Source: Actinosynnema pretiosum
GTDB taxonomy: Bacteria > Actinomycetota > Actinomycetes > Mycobacteriales > Pseudonocardiaceae
Direction of reading: 5' to 3'
Assembly (NCBI RefSeq): GCF_024171695.1
Contig: NZ_JAMTCF010000023.1
Coordinates: 1-64,000, forward strand
DNA: 64,000 nt
Made by a program: the position numbers and the translations under genes. Positions within the stretch are counted from its first letter, which is position 1. Each line of letters starts with the position of its first letter. The notes beneath the pieces are model-generated. The model searched no databases, was not told where the DNA came from, and saw only the letters and a program-made list of their open reading frames with translations. Of this stretch, positions 34,558-41,677 are shown piece by piece.

Positions 34558-35298
34558 TCACGCGGCGTCGTGCCTGCCTGCGGGCCACAGGTGGCGGATC
34601 TCCGCGCGGCTCGGCGGGGGCGGCGGGCCGTCCGCCTCCCGCAGCCCCGGCCCACCGCCGGAGTCCTCCCGGTCGCGCACCGCCGGGGTGTTCGGGGCTG
34701 GGCGCTCGCGGTGGGCCCTGGCCACCACGACCAGCAGCGCCAGCCCGACCACCAGCGGCAGGTGGGACACGACGCGCTCTGCGGTCGCGCTGCCCTCCAG
34801 CAGGTCGTGGGCGGAGAACGCCAGCAGCAGCGGGACGAAGCCCGCCAGCGTGGGCAGCAGGCCCGCCGCCCGCCGCGAGTCCACCGCGGCCACCAGCAGG
34901 CCCGCGCCGAGCGCGAGGTTCCAGGCCGTGCCCTCGTTGAACAGGTGGTCCGACAGGCCGGAGGCCGCGCCGTGGCCGCCGTGCGGGCCGCCGGTCGCCC
35001 CGGTGAGCAGCTGCGCCAGCGCGAGCCACAGCTGCACCAGGCCCGTGCCCGCGAGCGCCACGCGGGGGAGCACCGCCACCCGGCGCGCCGGGGCGTCCGC
35101 GAGCACGGCGGCCACCAGGTCGGGCGTCGGCGCCGCCGGGCGGACCCGCACGGCCCGCGTCAGCGCCAGCGCGCCCGCCTGCCACCCCCGGCACGCCGAG
35201 CACCCCTCCAGGTGCGCGTCGACCCACACCGAGGGCACCGGGCCCGCCTCGCCGTCGAGTCGGGCCGAGAGCGCTTCACGGGAGGTTCCGCAGTCCAC
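34558..35298 (-). CDS. Zinc-finger anti-sigma factor with membrane domain
   Basis: This 246-residue protein starts at GTG 35298. The ZAS motif A-H-L-E-G-C-S-A-C-R-G-W (H-x3-C-x2-C) lies near residues 28-39, followed by about five to six hydrophobic helices and a Pro-rich cytoplasmic tail. It is divergent from the ECF sigma gene 65 bases away, the usual partner. It would hold the sigma factor inactive at the membrane until a redox or envelope signal arrives. Confidence 0.8.
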   Translation of the reverse strand: MDCGTSREALSARLDGEAGPVPSVWVDAHLEGCSACRGWQAGALALTRAVRVRPAAPTPDLVAAVLADAPARRVAVLPRVALAGTGLVQLWLALAQLLTGATGGPHGGHGAASGLSDHLFNEGTAWNLALGAGLLVAAVDSRRAAGLLPTLAGFVPLLLAFSAHDLLEGSATAERVVSHLPLVVGLALLVVVARAHRERPAPNTPAVRDREDSGGGPGLREADGPPPPPSRAEIRHLWPAGRHDAA

Positions 35299-35362
35299 AC
35301 ACCAGTAGTCGACACGATCGGCCGGTCAGTTCCCGGCGGCCACCGGGTTACGATCCGGGCTC

Positions 35363-35917
35363 GTGAGCACACCTGACGACGAGGCGACGCACTGGGCGCT
35401 CAGAGCCCGGTCCGGGGACCGCGCCGCCCTGGAGCGGTTCGTCCGCGCCACCCAGCGGGACGTGTGGCGCTTCACCGCGCACCTGGCGCGGGTCGACGCC
35501 GCCGACGACCTGACCCAGGAGACCTTCGCCCGCGCCCTGACCGCGCTGCACCGCTTCGAGGGGCGCTCCTCGGCGCTGACCTGGCTGCTGAGCATCGCCC
35601 GCCGCGTGGTGGTGGACCAGGTCCGGATGGAGCGCTCGCGGCCCCGGATCTCGCCCGGCGTCGACTGGGAGCAGGCGGCCGAGCGCAGGTCCCCCGGTTC
35701 CCGGTTCGAGCGGACCGTCGAGCTGAACCTCCTGCTCGACGGCCTCGACCCGGAGCGCCGCGAGGCGCTGGTGCTGACCCAGGTCCTCGGCCTGCCCTAC
35801 GCCGAGGCCGCCGACGTGGTCGGCTGCCCGGTCGGCACGATCCGCTCGCGGGTGGCGCGGGCGCGCGACGACCTGCTGCGCGCCGAGGACGACGGGACGC
35901 GCAGCGAGGCCGGGTGA
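35363..35917 (+). CDS. ECF-type RNA polymerase sigma factor
   Basis: This 184-residue sigma factor, GTG start at 35363, has the region 2 signature W-R-F-T-A-H-L-A-R-V-D-A-A-D-D-L-T-Q-E-T-F, with region 2.4-like A-L-T-W-L-L-S-I-A-R-R-V-V-V-D. Region 4 has L-P-Y-A-E-A-A-D-V-V-G-C-P-V-G-T-I-R-S-R-V. It resembles the SigC group of actinomycetes. Together with the divergent anti-sigma gene it forms a sensory unit. Confidence 0.93.
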   Translation: MSTPDDEATHWALRARSGDRAALERFVRATQRDVWRFTAHLARVDAADDLTQETFARALTALHRFEGRSSALTWLLSIARRVVVDQVRMERSRPRISPGVDWEQAAERRSPGSRFERTVELNLLLDGLDPERREALVLTQVLGLPYAEAADVVGCPVGTIRSRVARARDDLLRAEDDGTRSEAG

Positions 35918-35923
35918 TCCGCG

Positions 35924-37003
35924 CTAGCCGTGCAGGGCGGTCGCCAGCTTCTCCACGGCGATCGCGTTGAGCGGCCCGAGGTACGGGCTGTCCGAGACGG
36001 TCACGTACCGCTTCGACGCGGAGGCCTTCCACGCCGGGTACTTCGCGAACAGCTCCTCCGCCAGCTCCGGCCCGTCCTCGCCCGGCTGGTAGAGGCCCAC
36101 CACGAGCAGGTCGACGTCGGCGGAGGCCAGCGCCTCCACGTTCACCTCGGCCAGCTCCGCGTTGGACTTGCCCGCGAACGCGTTCTTCCCGCCCGCCTTG
36201 GCGATGATGTCGTCGTAGATCCCGCCGCCGAACACGGCGGGCGCCCCGGTGGTGGTCATCGTGGACATGCCGGGGTAGACCACCAGGACGCTCTTGGGCT
36301 CCTCGCCCTCGGCCTTCGCCGCAGCCGCCGCGACGCGCTCACGACCGGTGTCGACCAGGTCGGCGGCCTTCTGCTGCACGTCGAAGACCTGGCCGAGCGT
36401 CATCAGCAGCTCGTAGGAGGACTCCACGGACTGCTTCTCGTAGGCCTCGGTGTCCTGCGGGCGTGGGTCGGTGGCGCCGTTCGCGCAGTTCGCCGGGGTG
36501 ACCAGGCTGTTGATCCCGGCCTCGGCGAGCTGGTCGCGGGTGATCGAGCCGATCCGGTCGTCGAACCCGCCTGCCCAGGTGGAGATCACCAGGTCCGGCT
36601 TGAGGTCGATGACCTGCTCGCGCGGGACCTCGAAGTTGTCGTTGAGGCTGACGCCGCCCGTCGGCAGCGCCGCGACCTTCTCGACCATGCCGGGCTCGTC
36701 GGAGACGCCGTAGGACTGGCTGTTGGCGACGACCCGGTCGGACAGGCCGAGCGCGACCAGGCTCTCCGCCTCGGCCACGGACGCGCCGTTGAGCAGCAGC
36801 ACCCGGCTGGGAGCCTTGGTGAAAGTGATCTGCGTCCCGCAGTTGTCGATGGTGAGCGGGTAGGTCGTCGCCGAGGCGGTGGCGGATGCGGGCGCGGCGG
36901 TGGGCTCCCGCCCGGCGGTGGGGCTGGCCTGCGAGGAGCAGGCGGCCAGCAGCGCCAGTGCTGCGGTCGCGGACAGGGGAGCGGCGCTCAGGCGGCGTGT
37001 CAT
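35924..37003 (-). CDS. Siderophore-type ABC transporter substrate-binding lipoprotein
   Basis: This 359-residue lipoprotein has the lipobox L-L-A-A-C-S-S after an N-terminal T-R-R-L-S-A-A-P-L-S and then a FepB/BtuF fold: P-S-R-V-L-L-L-N-G-A-S-V-A-E, V-A-N-S-Q-S-Y-G-V, D-L-K-P-D-L-V-I-S-T-W, and V-D-L-L-V-V-G-L-Y. The usual ligand is a metal chelate. No permease or ATPase gene is next to it, so it would work with a transporter elsewhere. It is divergent from the INLP-type operon and shares its promoter region, which suggests uptake of that operon's metal-loaded product. Confidence 0.88.
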   Translation of the reverse strand: MTRRLSAAPLSATAALALLAACSSQASPTAGREPTAAPASATASATTYPLTIDNCGTQITFTKAPSRVLLLNGASVAEAESLVALGLSDRVVANSQSYGVSDEPGMVEKVAALPTGGVSLNDNFEVPREQVIDLKPDLVISTWAGGFDDRIGSITRDQLAEAGINSLVTPANCANGATDPRPQDTEAYEKQSVESSYELLMTLGQVFDVQQKAADLVDTGRERVAAAAAKAEGEEPKSVLVVYPGMSTMTTTGAPAVFGGGIYDDIIAKAGGKNAFAGKSNAELAEVNVEALASADVDLLVVGLYQPGEDGPELAEELFAKYPAWKASASKRYVTVSDSPYLGPLNAIAVEKLATALHG

Positions 37004-37032
37004 GCCTGACGGGTCGGGCGGGCCCGGCCGAA

Positions 37033-37056
37033 AGTTCCTGGGGATTCACGGGAACT
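37033..37056. promoter_or_regulatory. Inverted repeat in the divergent binding-protein / INLP promoter region
   Basis: AGTTCC (37033-37038) and GGAACT (37051-37056) form a perfect 6-base inverted repeat with a 12-base spacer, extended to 7 of 8 by flanking bases. It lies midway in the 83 bases between the lipoprotein and KAS III starts. It does not look like the usual IdeR/DmdR iron box, so a different metal regulator may bind here, if it is an operator. Confidence 0.4.
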
Positions 37057-37086
37057 CGACCGGATAGGGGTGCGACAAACCTGTAC

Positions 37087-38124
37087 GTGCGAGTTGCATC
37101 CGTCCTTTGCGGAGTCGGCGGTCACACCCCCGAGCGGGTGGTGACCAACGACGAGTTGTCAGCGACCTACGACACCAGCGACCAGTGGATCAGGGAGCGG
37201 ACCGGGATCGTCCAGCGCAGGCGCGCCGCCCCCGGCCAGTCGACCGGCGACCTCGCGGTCGAGGCGGCCCGCGTGGCGCTCGCCTCGGCCGAGCGCTCGT
37301 CCGGTCCCGCCCCGGTGGACCTGGTCGTCCTGGCCACCTCCACCCCCGACCGGCCCTGCCCGGCGACCGCGCCCTCCGTGGCGCACCGCCTGGGACTGGG
37401 CCCGGTTCCCGCGTTCGACGTCGACGCGGTGTGCTCCGGCTTCGTCTACGGCCTCGCCGTGGCCGACGGCATGATCGCCGCGGGCACGGCGCGCCGCGTC
37501 CTGCTCGTCGGCGCGGACACCTTCTCCACCATCCTCAACCCCGCTGACCGCACAACTGCGGCCATCTTCGGTGACGGTGCGGGGGCCGTCGTCTTGCGAG
37601 CGGGTGAACGAGGCGAACCCGGTGCCCTGCAAGGACTCGATCTCGGCAGCGACGGCGGTCAGGCCGACCTGATCACCGTCGTCGCAGGTGGATCGCGCGT
37701 TCCCGACCGCGCGACCGCGCCCGAGGCCGACCGCTTCTTCGCCATGCAGGGCCAGGCGGTCTATCGGAATGCCGTAGCGCGCATGGCGCAAACCGCCCGT
37801 GCGGCCCTGGCCAAAGCCGGGTGGGGCGTGCACGATGTGAATCGATTCATCGCCCACCAGGCGAACGCCCGCCTCCTCGCCGCCGCGGGGGCGGAGCTCG
37901 GCATCGAGGCCGAACGCGCCTACCGCAACATCTCCGAGGTCGGCAACACCGTCGCCGCCTCCATCCCGCTCGCCCTGGCCGACGCCGCCACCGACGGCGC
38001 GCTCCTGCCGGGAGACCGCGTGCTGCTCGCCGCCTTCGGGGGCGGGACCACCTGGGGCGCCGCCGCCCTCACCTGGCCAGAGCTGGCCGCCTTCCCCAGA
38101 CCGGAGAGGACCGCTTCGCCATGA
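37087..38124 (+). CDS. Beta-ketoacyl-ACP synthase III-like enzyme
   Basis: This 345-residue thiolase-fold enzyme starts at GTG 37087. The catalytic triad is intact: Cys116 (D-A-V-C-S-G-F), His257 (F-I-A-H-Q-A-N-A-R) and Asn287 (V-G-N-T-V-A-A-S). FabH enzymes condense an acyl-CoA starter with malonyl-ACP, while some relatives in natural-product clusters act as acyltransferases. It overlaps the next carrier-protein gene by ATGA and opens the operon. The classic five-gene isonitrile lipopeptide set lacks such an enzyme, so it is a notable addition. Confidence 0.9.
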   Translation: MRVASVLCGVGGHTPERVVTNDELSATYDTSDQWIRERTGIVQRRRAAPGQSTGDLAVEAARVALASAERSSGPAPVDLVVLATSTPDRPCPATAPSVAHRLGLGPVPAFDVDAVCSGFVYGLAVADGMIAAGTARRVLLVGADTFSTILNPADRTTAAIFGDGAGAVVLRAGERGEPGALQGLDLGSDGGQADLITVVAGGSRVPDRATAPEADRFFAMQGQAVYRNAVARMAQTARAALAKAGWGVHDVNRFIAHQANARLLAAAGAELGIEAERAYRNISEVGNTVAASIPLALADAATDGALLPGDRVLLAAFGGGTTWGAAALTWPELAAFPRPERTASP

Positions 38125-38366
38125 CCGACGAGCAGTTGCTGGACCTGCTGGCCGACTTCGCCCGGCAGCTCAACCCGCTCGGACCGGAGGTCGACGTCCG
38201 GACGGGCGCGACCTTCGACGACCTCGGGATCGACTCGCTGAGCTTCGTCGACCTGCTGTTCAAGCTGGAGCGCGAGCACGGCGTCGACGTCCCGGACGAG
38301 GCCCTGCCGGGCATCGAGACGGTGGGCGACCTGCTCGCCTTCGTCGCCGAGCCCCAGCGAGCCTGA
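38121..38366 (+). CDS. Acyl carrier protein 1
   Basis: This 81-residue carrier protein starts at ATG 38121, overlapping the KAS III stop. The phosphopantetheine site is L-G-I-D-S-L-S-F-V-D-L. It is acidic and resembles fatty-acid/polyketide ACPs rather than the later aryl/NRPS-like carrier protein of this cluster. It probably carries the malonyl or starter group for the KAS III. It is 81 bases before the oxygenase gene. Confidence 0.9.
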   Translation: MTDEQLLDLLADFARQLNPLGPEVDVRTGATFDDLGIDSLSFVDLLFKLEREHGVDVPDEALPGIETVGDLLAFVAEPQRA

Positions 38367-38446
38367 AAGCGCTTACCAACGCCTCACCCCGTTCCGCCCG
38401 GTTCGCAGGCAGGGACCGGATTCACCAGCCCACAAGGAGATCCACC

Positions 38447-39307
38447 GTGGAGTTCAGCCCGCAGCACGGCATCGGCGTCATCGCCGAGGGGTTCGACCCG
38501 TCCTCGGACGAGGACGTCAAGCGCGTCCGGGAGGCGGTGTACCGGGACAAGATCGTGGTGCTCAAGGGGCAGGAGCACGACCCGGCGGCGTTCCTGGCGC
38601 TGGGCAAGCGCTTCGGCGAGGCCGAGAAGTACTACGAGCCCGTCTACCAGCACCCCGACGTGCCGGAGGTCTTCGTGTCCTCCAACGTGGTCCAGGGCGA
38701 GAAGCGCGTCGGCGTCCCGAAGACCGGCAAGTTCTGGCACTCGGACTACCAGTTCATGCCGCGCCCGTTCGACCTCACGTTCATCTACCCGCAGGTCCTG
38801 CCCACCAGGAACCGGGGCACGTTCTTCATCGACCTGTGCAAGGCCTACGAGACCCTGCCCGAGGACCTGAAGGCCGAGGCCGCGGGCACCACCGCCACGC
38901 ACAGCGTCCGCCGCTACTTCAAGATCCGCCCGAGCGACGTGTACCGGCCGCTCTCGGAGATCATCGACGAGGTCGACGCCAAGACCCCGCCCTCGCCGCT
39001 GCCCACCGCGCTGCCGCACCGGCACACCGACGAGACGATCCTCTACCTGAGCGAGGGCTTCACGCTCTCGATCACCGACGCGGACGGCAAGGAGCGGCCC
39101 GAGCTGCTGCGCGCCCTGCTGGAGCACACCGGGCAGCTCGACACCACCTACGAGCACCCGGCGATCCACCTCCAGACCTACGAGAAGGGCGACATCCTGG
39201 TCTGGGACAACCGGAGCCTGGTCCACCGCGCGCTGCACACCGCCACCGACGAGCCCACCGTGTCCTACCGGGTCACCGTGCACGACGACCCGACCGCCAA
39301 CCGGTGA
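38447..39307 (+). CDS. scoE: Fe(II)/2-oxoglutarate oxygenase, ScoE-like (isonitrile-forming)
   Basis: This 286-residue TauD-family oxygenase has iron ligands His98 and Asp100 (F-W-H-S-D-Y-Q-F-M) and His260 (L-V-H-R-A-L-H), and the 2-oxoglutarate Arg275 in V-S-Y-R-V-T-V-H. Near the N terminus E-K-Y-Y-E-P-V-Y matches the Tyr cluster of ScoE-type enzymes. Family knowledge: ScoE turns the glycine adduct of a beta-amino fatty acid, (R)-3-((carboxymethyl)amino)butanoate, into the beta-isonitrile acid by oxidative decarboxylation. It is the Rv0097/MmaE counterpart. AAGGAG precedes the GTG start; GTGA overlap follows. Confidence 0.88.
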   Translation: MEFSPQHGIGVIAEGFDPSSDEDVKRVREAVYRDKIVVLKGQEHDPAAFLALGKRFGEAEKYYEPVYQHPDVPEVFVSSNVVQGEKRVGVPKTGKFWHSDYQFMPRPFDLTFIYPQVLPTRNRGTFFIDLCKAYETLPEDLKAEAAGTTATHSVRRYFKIRPSDVYRPLSEIIDEVDAKTPPSPLPTALPHRHTDETILYLSEGFTLSITDADGKERPELLRALLEHTGQLDTTYEHPAIHLQTYEKGDILVWDNRSLVHRALHTATDEPTVSYRVTVHDDPTANR

Positions 39308-39849
39308 GCGCGCCCTCCGCCGCTGCGCCCTCCGGTCCCGCGCCCACCGGTCCCGCCGCCACCGCCGAACTCCTGGAGCGGGCGCTGTCCTGCTACAAGC
39401 CGCACTGCCGCTACCTGAAGGCGGTCGAGCTCGGCGGGCACCGCGCCACCGGGGAGTTCGCCATCCCGGAGTCCTGCTACATCGACGACACCGGGCACCT
39501 CAACGCCGTCGAGGTGAACATCTGCTACAACCAGCTGCTCTACACCCTGCTGGCGTCGCTGGTGCGCGACGGCTCCGAACCCGCGCTCGCCGGGTGGGAC
39601 ATGGCGGAGTTCTGGCGGCGCAGGCTCCCGGACGTGCTGATCGCGGGCATCTCCAGCAACTTCCGCAAGCCCATCGACCCCAGGGCGTTCACCGGCGAGC
39701 TGTCGGTGCGGCAGGCGCGCACCAGGACCCTGCGCCACGGGGAGCCCCCGCTCGTGGACCTGGACACCGCGTTCGCCTTCCGCGACAGCGGCGGCGGCCT
39801 GGCGTCGGGGACCGCGCGGATCGTCATCACCGGGGGCGGGAATGGCTGA
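39304..39849 (+). CDS. scoD: FcoT-like thioesterase-fold enzyme, ScoD-like
   Basis: This 181-residue hotdog-fold protein starts at GTG 39304. L-L-E-R-A-L-S-C-Y-K-P-H-C-R-Y-L, G-E-F-A-I-P-E-S-C-Y-I-D-D-T-G-H-L-N and V-N-I-C-Y-N-Q-L-L-Y are the signatures of the FcoT group (Rv0098, 183 residues). In the INLP pathway ScoD adds glycine to an alpha,beta-unsaturated acyl thioester and releases the product, supplying the ScoE substrate. It overlaps both neighbours (GTGA upstream; eight bases with the ligase). Confidence 0.87.
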   Translation: MSAPSAAAPSGPAPTGPAATAELLERALSCYKPHCRYLKAVELGGHRATGEFAIPESCYIDDTGHLNAVEVNICYNQLLYTLLASLVRDGSEPALAGWDMAEFWRRRLPDVLIAGISSNFRKPIDPRAFTGELSVRQARTRTLRHGEPPLVDLDTAFAFRDSGGGLASGTARIVITGGGNG

Positions 39850-41407
39850 GCGGCGGCACTTCCCGGAGCTGACCACGCTCCCGGACGTCGCCGCCGCGCA
39901 CGCCGCGCGGCAGCCCGGCACGGCGGCGGTCGTCTGCGCGGGCAGGGAGCTGGACTACGCGGAGCTGCACCGGCTCAGCAGCCGCATCGCGCACGCCGCG
40001 CTGGCCGACGGCCTGCGCCCCGGCGACCGGGTGTCCTACCTGGGCGTGGAGTCCGTCGAGTACTACGCGACGCTCTTCGCCTGCGCCAAGGCGGGGCTGG
40101 TGCTGGTGCCGATCAACTTCCGGCTCGCGCCGCCGGAGGTCGAGCACGTCCTGCGCGACTCCGGGAGCGTGCTCCTGATCGTGGACGACGACCTGCGGGA
40201 AGCGCTTTCCCCGGTTGTCGCGGCGCTCCCGGACCTGCGGGTGCGCGGCGGCGGCGAGGCGGACTTCGCGGCGTGGACCGAGCACGCGTCCGAGACCCCG
40301 CCGCCGCACCCGTCCGGTCCCGACGACGCGGTGGTGCAGCTGTACACCAGCGGCACCACCGGCCTGCCCAAGGGCGTGGTGCTGCGCCAGGGCGGGCTGT
40401 TCGCGGTCCGCGACCTGCTGGCGGGCGCCGGGTTGGACTGGATCGACTGGCGGGACGGGGACGTCAGCCTCGTCGGCATCCCCGGCTTCCACGTCGGCGG
40501 GATCTGGTGGTGCGCCCAGGGCTTCGCGGCCGGGATCACCACCGTCGCCATGCCGCGCTTCGACCCGCGCGAGGCGCTGCGGCTGATCACCTCGCTCGGG
40601 GTGAGCACCACCTGCGTCGTGCCGTCGATGCTGCGGCTGCTGCTGGCCGAGCCCGGCGCGGACAAGACCGCGTTCGCCAGCCTGCGCAAGGTGGTCTACG
40701 GCGGCTCGCCCATCGCCGAGTCGCTGCTGGAGGCCGCGCTCCCGGTGCTGGACTGCGACTTCGCGCAGATCTACGGGCTCACCGAGACCGGCAACACGGC
40801 GGTCTGCCTGCCACCGCACCAGCACGTGCCGGGCGGCCCCAGGCTGCGCGCGGCGGGACGGCCGTACCCCGGCGTCGAGTGCGCCGTCACCGACCGGGCG
40901 GGGAACCCGCTGCCCACCGGGGAGATCGGCGAGGTGCGGCTGCGCACCCCGGCCAGGATGCTGGAGTACTGGCGGATGCCCGAGGCCACCGCCGCCACCC
41001 TGGTCGACGGCTGGGTGCTCACCGGCGACGCGGGCTACCTGGACGACGAGGGCTACCTGTTCATCCACGACCGCATCAAGGACATGATCATCGTCGGCGG
41101 GGAGAACGTGTACCCCAACGAGATCGAGAACGTCCTGACCAAGCACCCCGGCGTGGCCGACGCCGCCGTGATCGGCGTGCCGCACGAGACCTTCGGCGAG
41201 TCGGTCGTGGCCTACGTCGTGCCCGCGCCCGGCCTGCCGCCGCGCCCCAGGGACCTGCTGGCGCACTGCCGCGACCGGCTGGCCGGGTTCAAGGTGCCGA
41301 GCCGGTTCGAGCTGGTCGACGCCGTGCCGCGCAACCCCAGCGGCAAGGTGCTGCGCCGCGAGCTGCGCAAGTCCTTCTGGGACGGTCGAGACCGCGAAGT
41401 GAACTGA
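39842..41407 (+). CDS. scoC: Acyl-AMP ligase, ScoC/FadD10-like
   Basis: This 521-residue ANL-superfamily ligase has L-Y-T-S-G-T-T-G-L-P-K-G, I-Y-G-L-T-E-T-G-N, T-G-D-A-G-Y-L-D-D-E-G-Y and N-P-S-G-K-V-L-R-R with the catalytic Lys. By position and length it matches Rv0099 (FadD10) and ScoC, which activate unsaturated or isonitrile fatty acids and load them on the dedicated carrier protein rather than on CoA. The next gene is that carrier protein. Confidence 0.9.
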   Translation: MAERRHFPELTTLPDVAAAHAARQPGTAAVVCAGRELDYAELHRLSSRIAHAALADGLRPGDRVSYLGVESVEYYATLFACAKAGLVLVPINFRLAPPEVEHVLRDSGSVLLIVDDDLREALSPVVAALPDLRVRGGGEADFAAWTEHASETPPPHPSGPDDAVVQLYTSGTTGLPKGVVLRQGGLFAVRDLLAGAGLDWIDWRDGDVSLVGIPGFHVGGIWWCAQGFAAGITTVAMPRFDPREALRLITSLGVSTTCVVPSMLRLLLAEPGADKTAFASLRKVVYGGSPIAESLLEAALPVLDCDFAQIYGLTETGNTAVCLPPHQHVPGGPRLRAAGRPYPGVECAVTDRAGNPLPTGEIGEVRLRTPARMLEYWRMPEATAATLVDGWVLTGDAGYLDDEGYLFIHDRIKDMIIVGGENVYPNEIENVLTKHPGVADAAVIGVPHETFGESVVAYVVPAPGLPPRPRDLLAHCRDRLAGFKVPSRFELVDAVPRNPSGKVLRRELRKSFWDGRDREVN

Positions 41408-41443
41408 AACCGTTACCGCACAACCGACACCACCGAGGCAGTG

Positions 41444-41677
41444 ATGAGCGAACTGACCCTGGACTCCGTGCGCGCCGACGTCGCGGAGCACCTCTTCCTC
41501 GAACCGGGCGAGGTGGACGACGACGCGGACCTGGTCGAGGCGGGACTGGACTCGGTGCGGCTGCTCGACCTGGCCACCAGGTGGCGCGGGCTCGGCGCCG
41601 AGGTCGGGTTCGCCGACCTCGCCGAGCGGCCCACGCTCTCCGCGTGGTGGGGACTGCTGGGCGCCTCCCGTGGCTGA
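41444..41677 (+). CDS. scoB: Acyl carrier protein 2, ScoB-like
   Basis: This 77-residue carrier protein starts at ATG 41444 behind GAGG. The phosphopantetheine site reads A-G-L-D-S-V-R-L-L-D-L, i.e. D-S-V-R as in Rv0100, and the sequence ends in the helix P-T-L-S-A-W-W. It would carry the acyl chain between ligase, thioesterase and synthetase. The stop overlaps the NRPS start region. Confidence 0.88.
   Translation: MSELTLDSVRADVAEHLFLEPGEVDDDADLVEAGLDSVRLLDLATRWRGLGAEVGFADLAERPTLSAWWGLLGASRG

Noticed and set aside
37003..37090. IdeR/DmdR iron box in the divergent promoter
   Set aside because: No TTAGGTTAGGCTAACCTAA-like sequence is present; only the AGTTCC/GGAACT repeat is seen.
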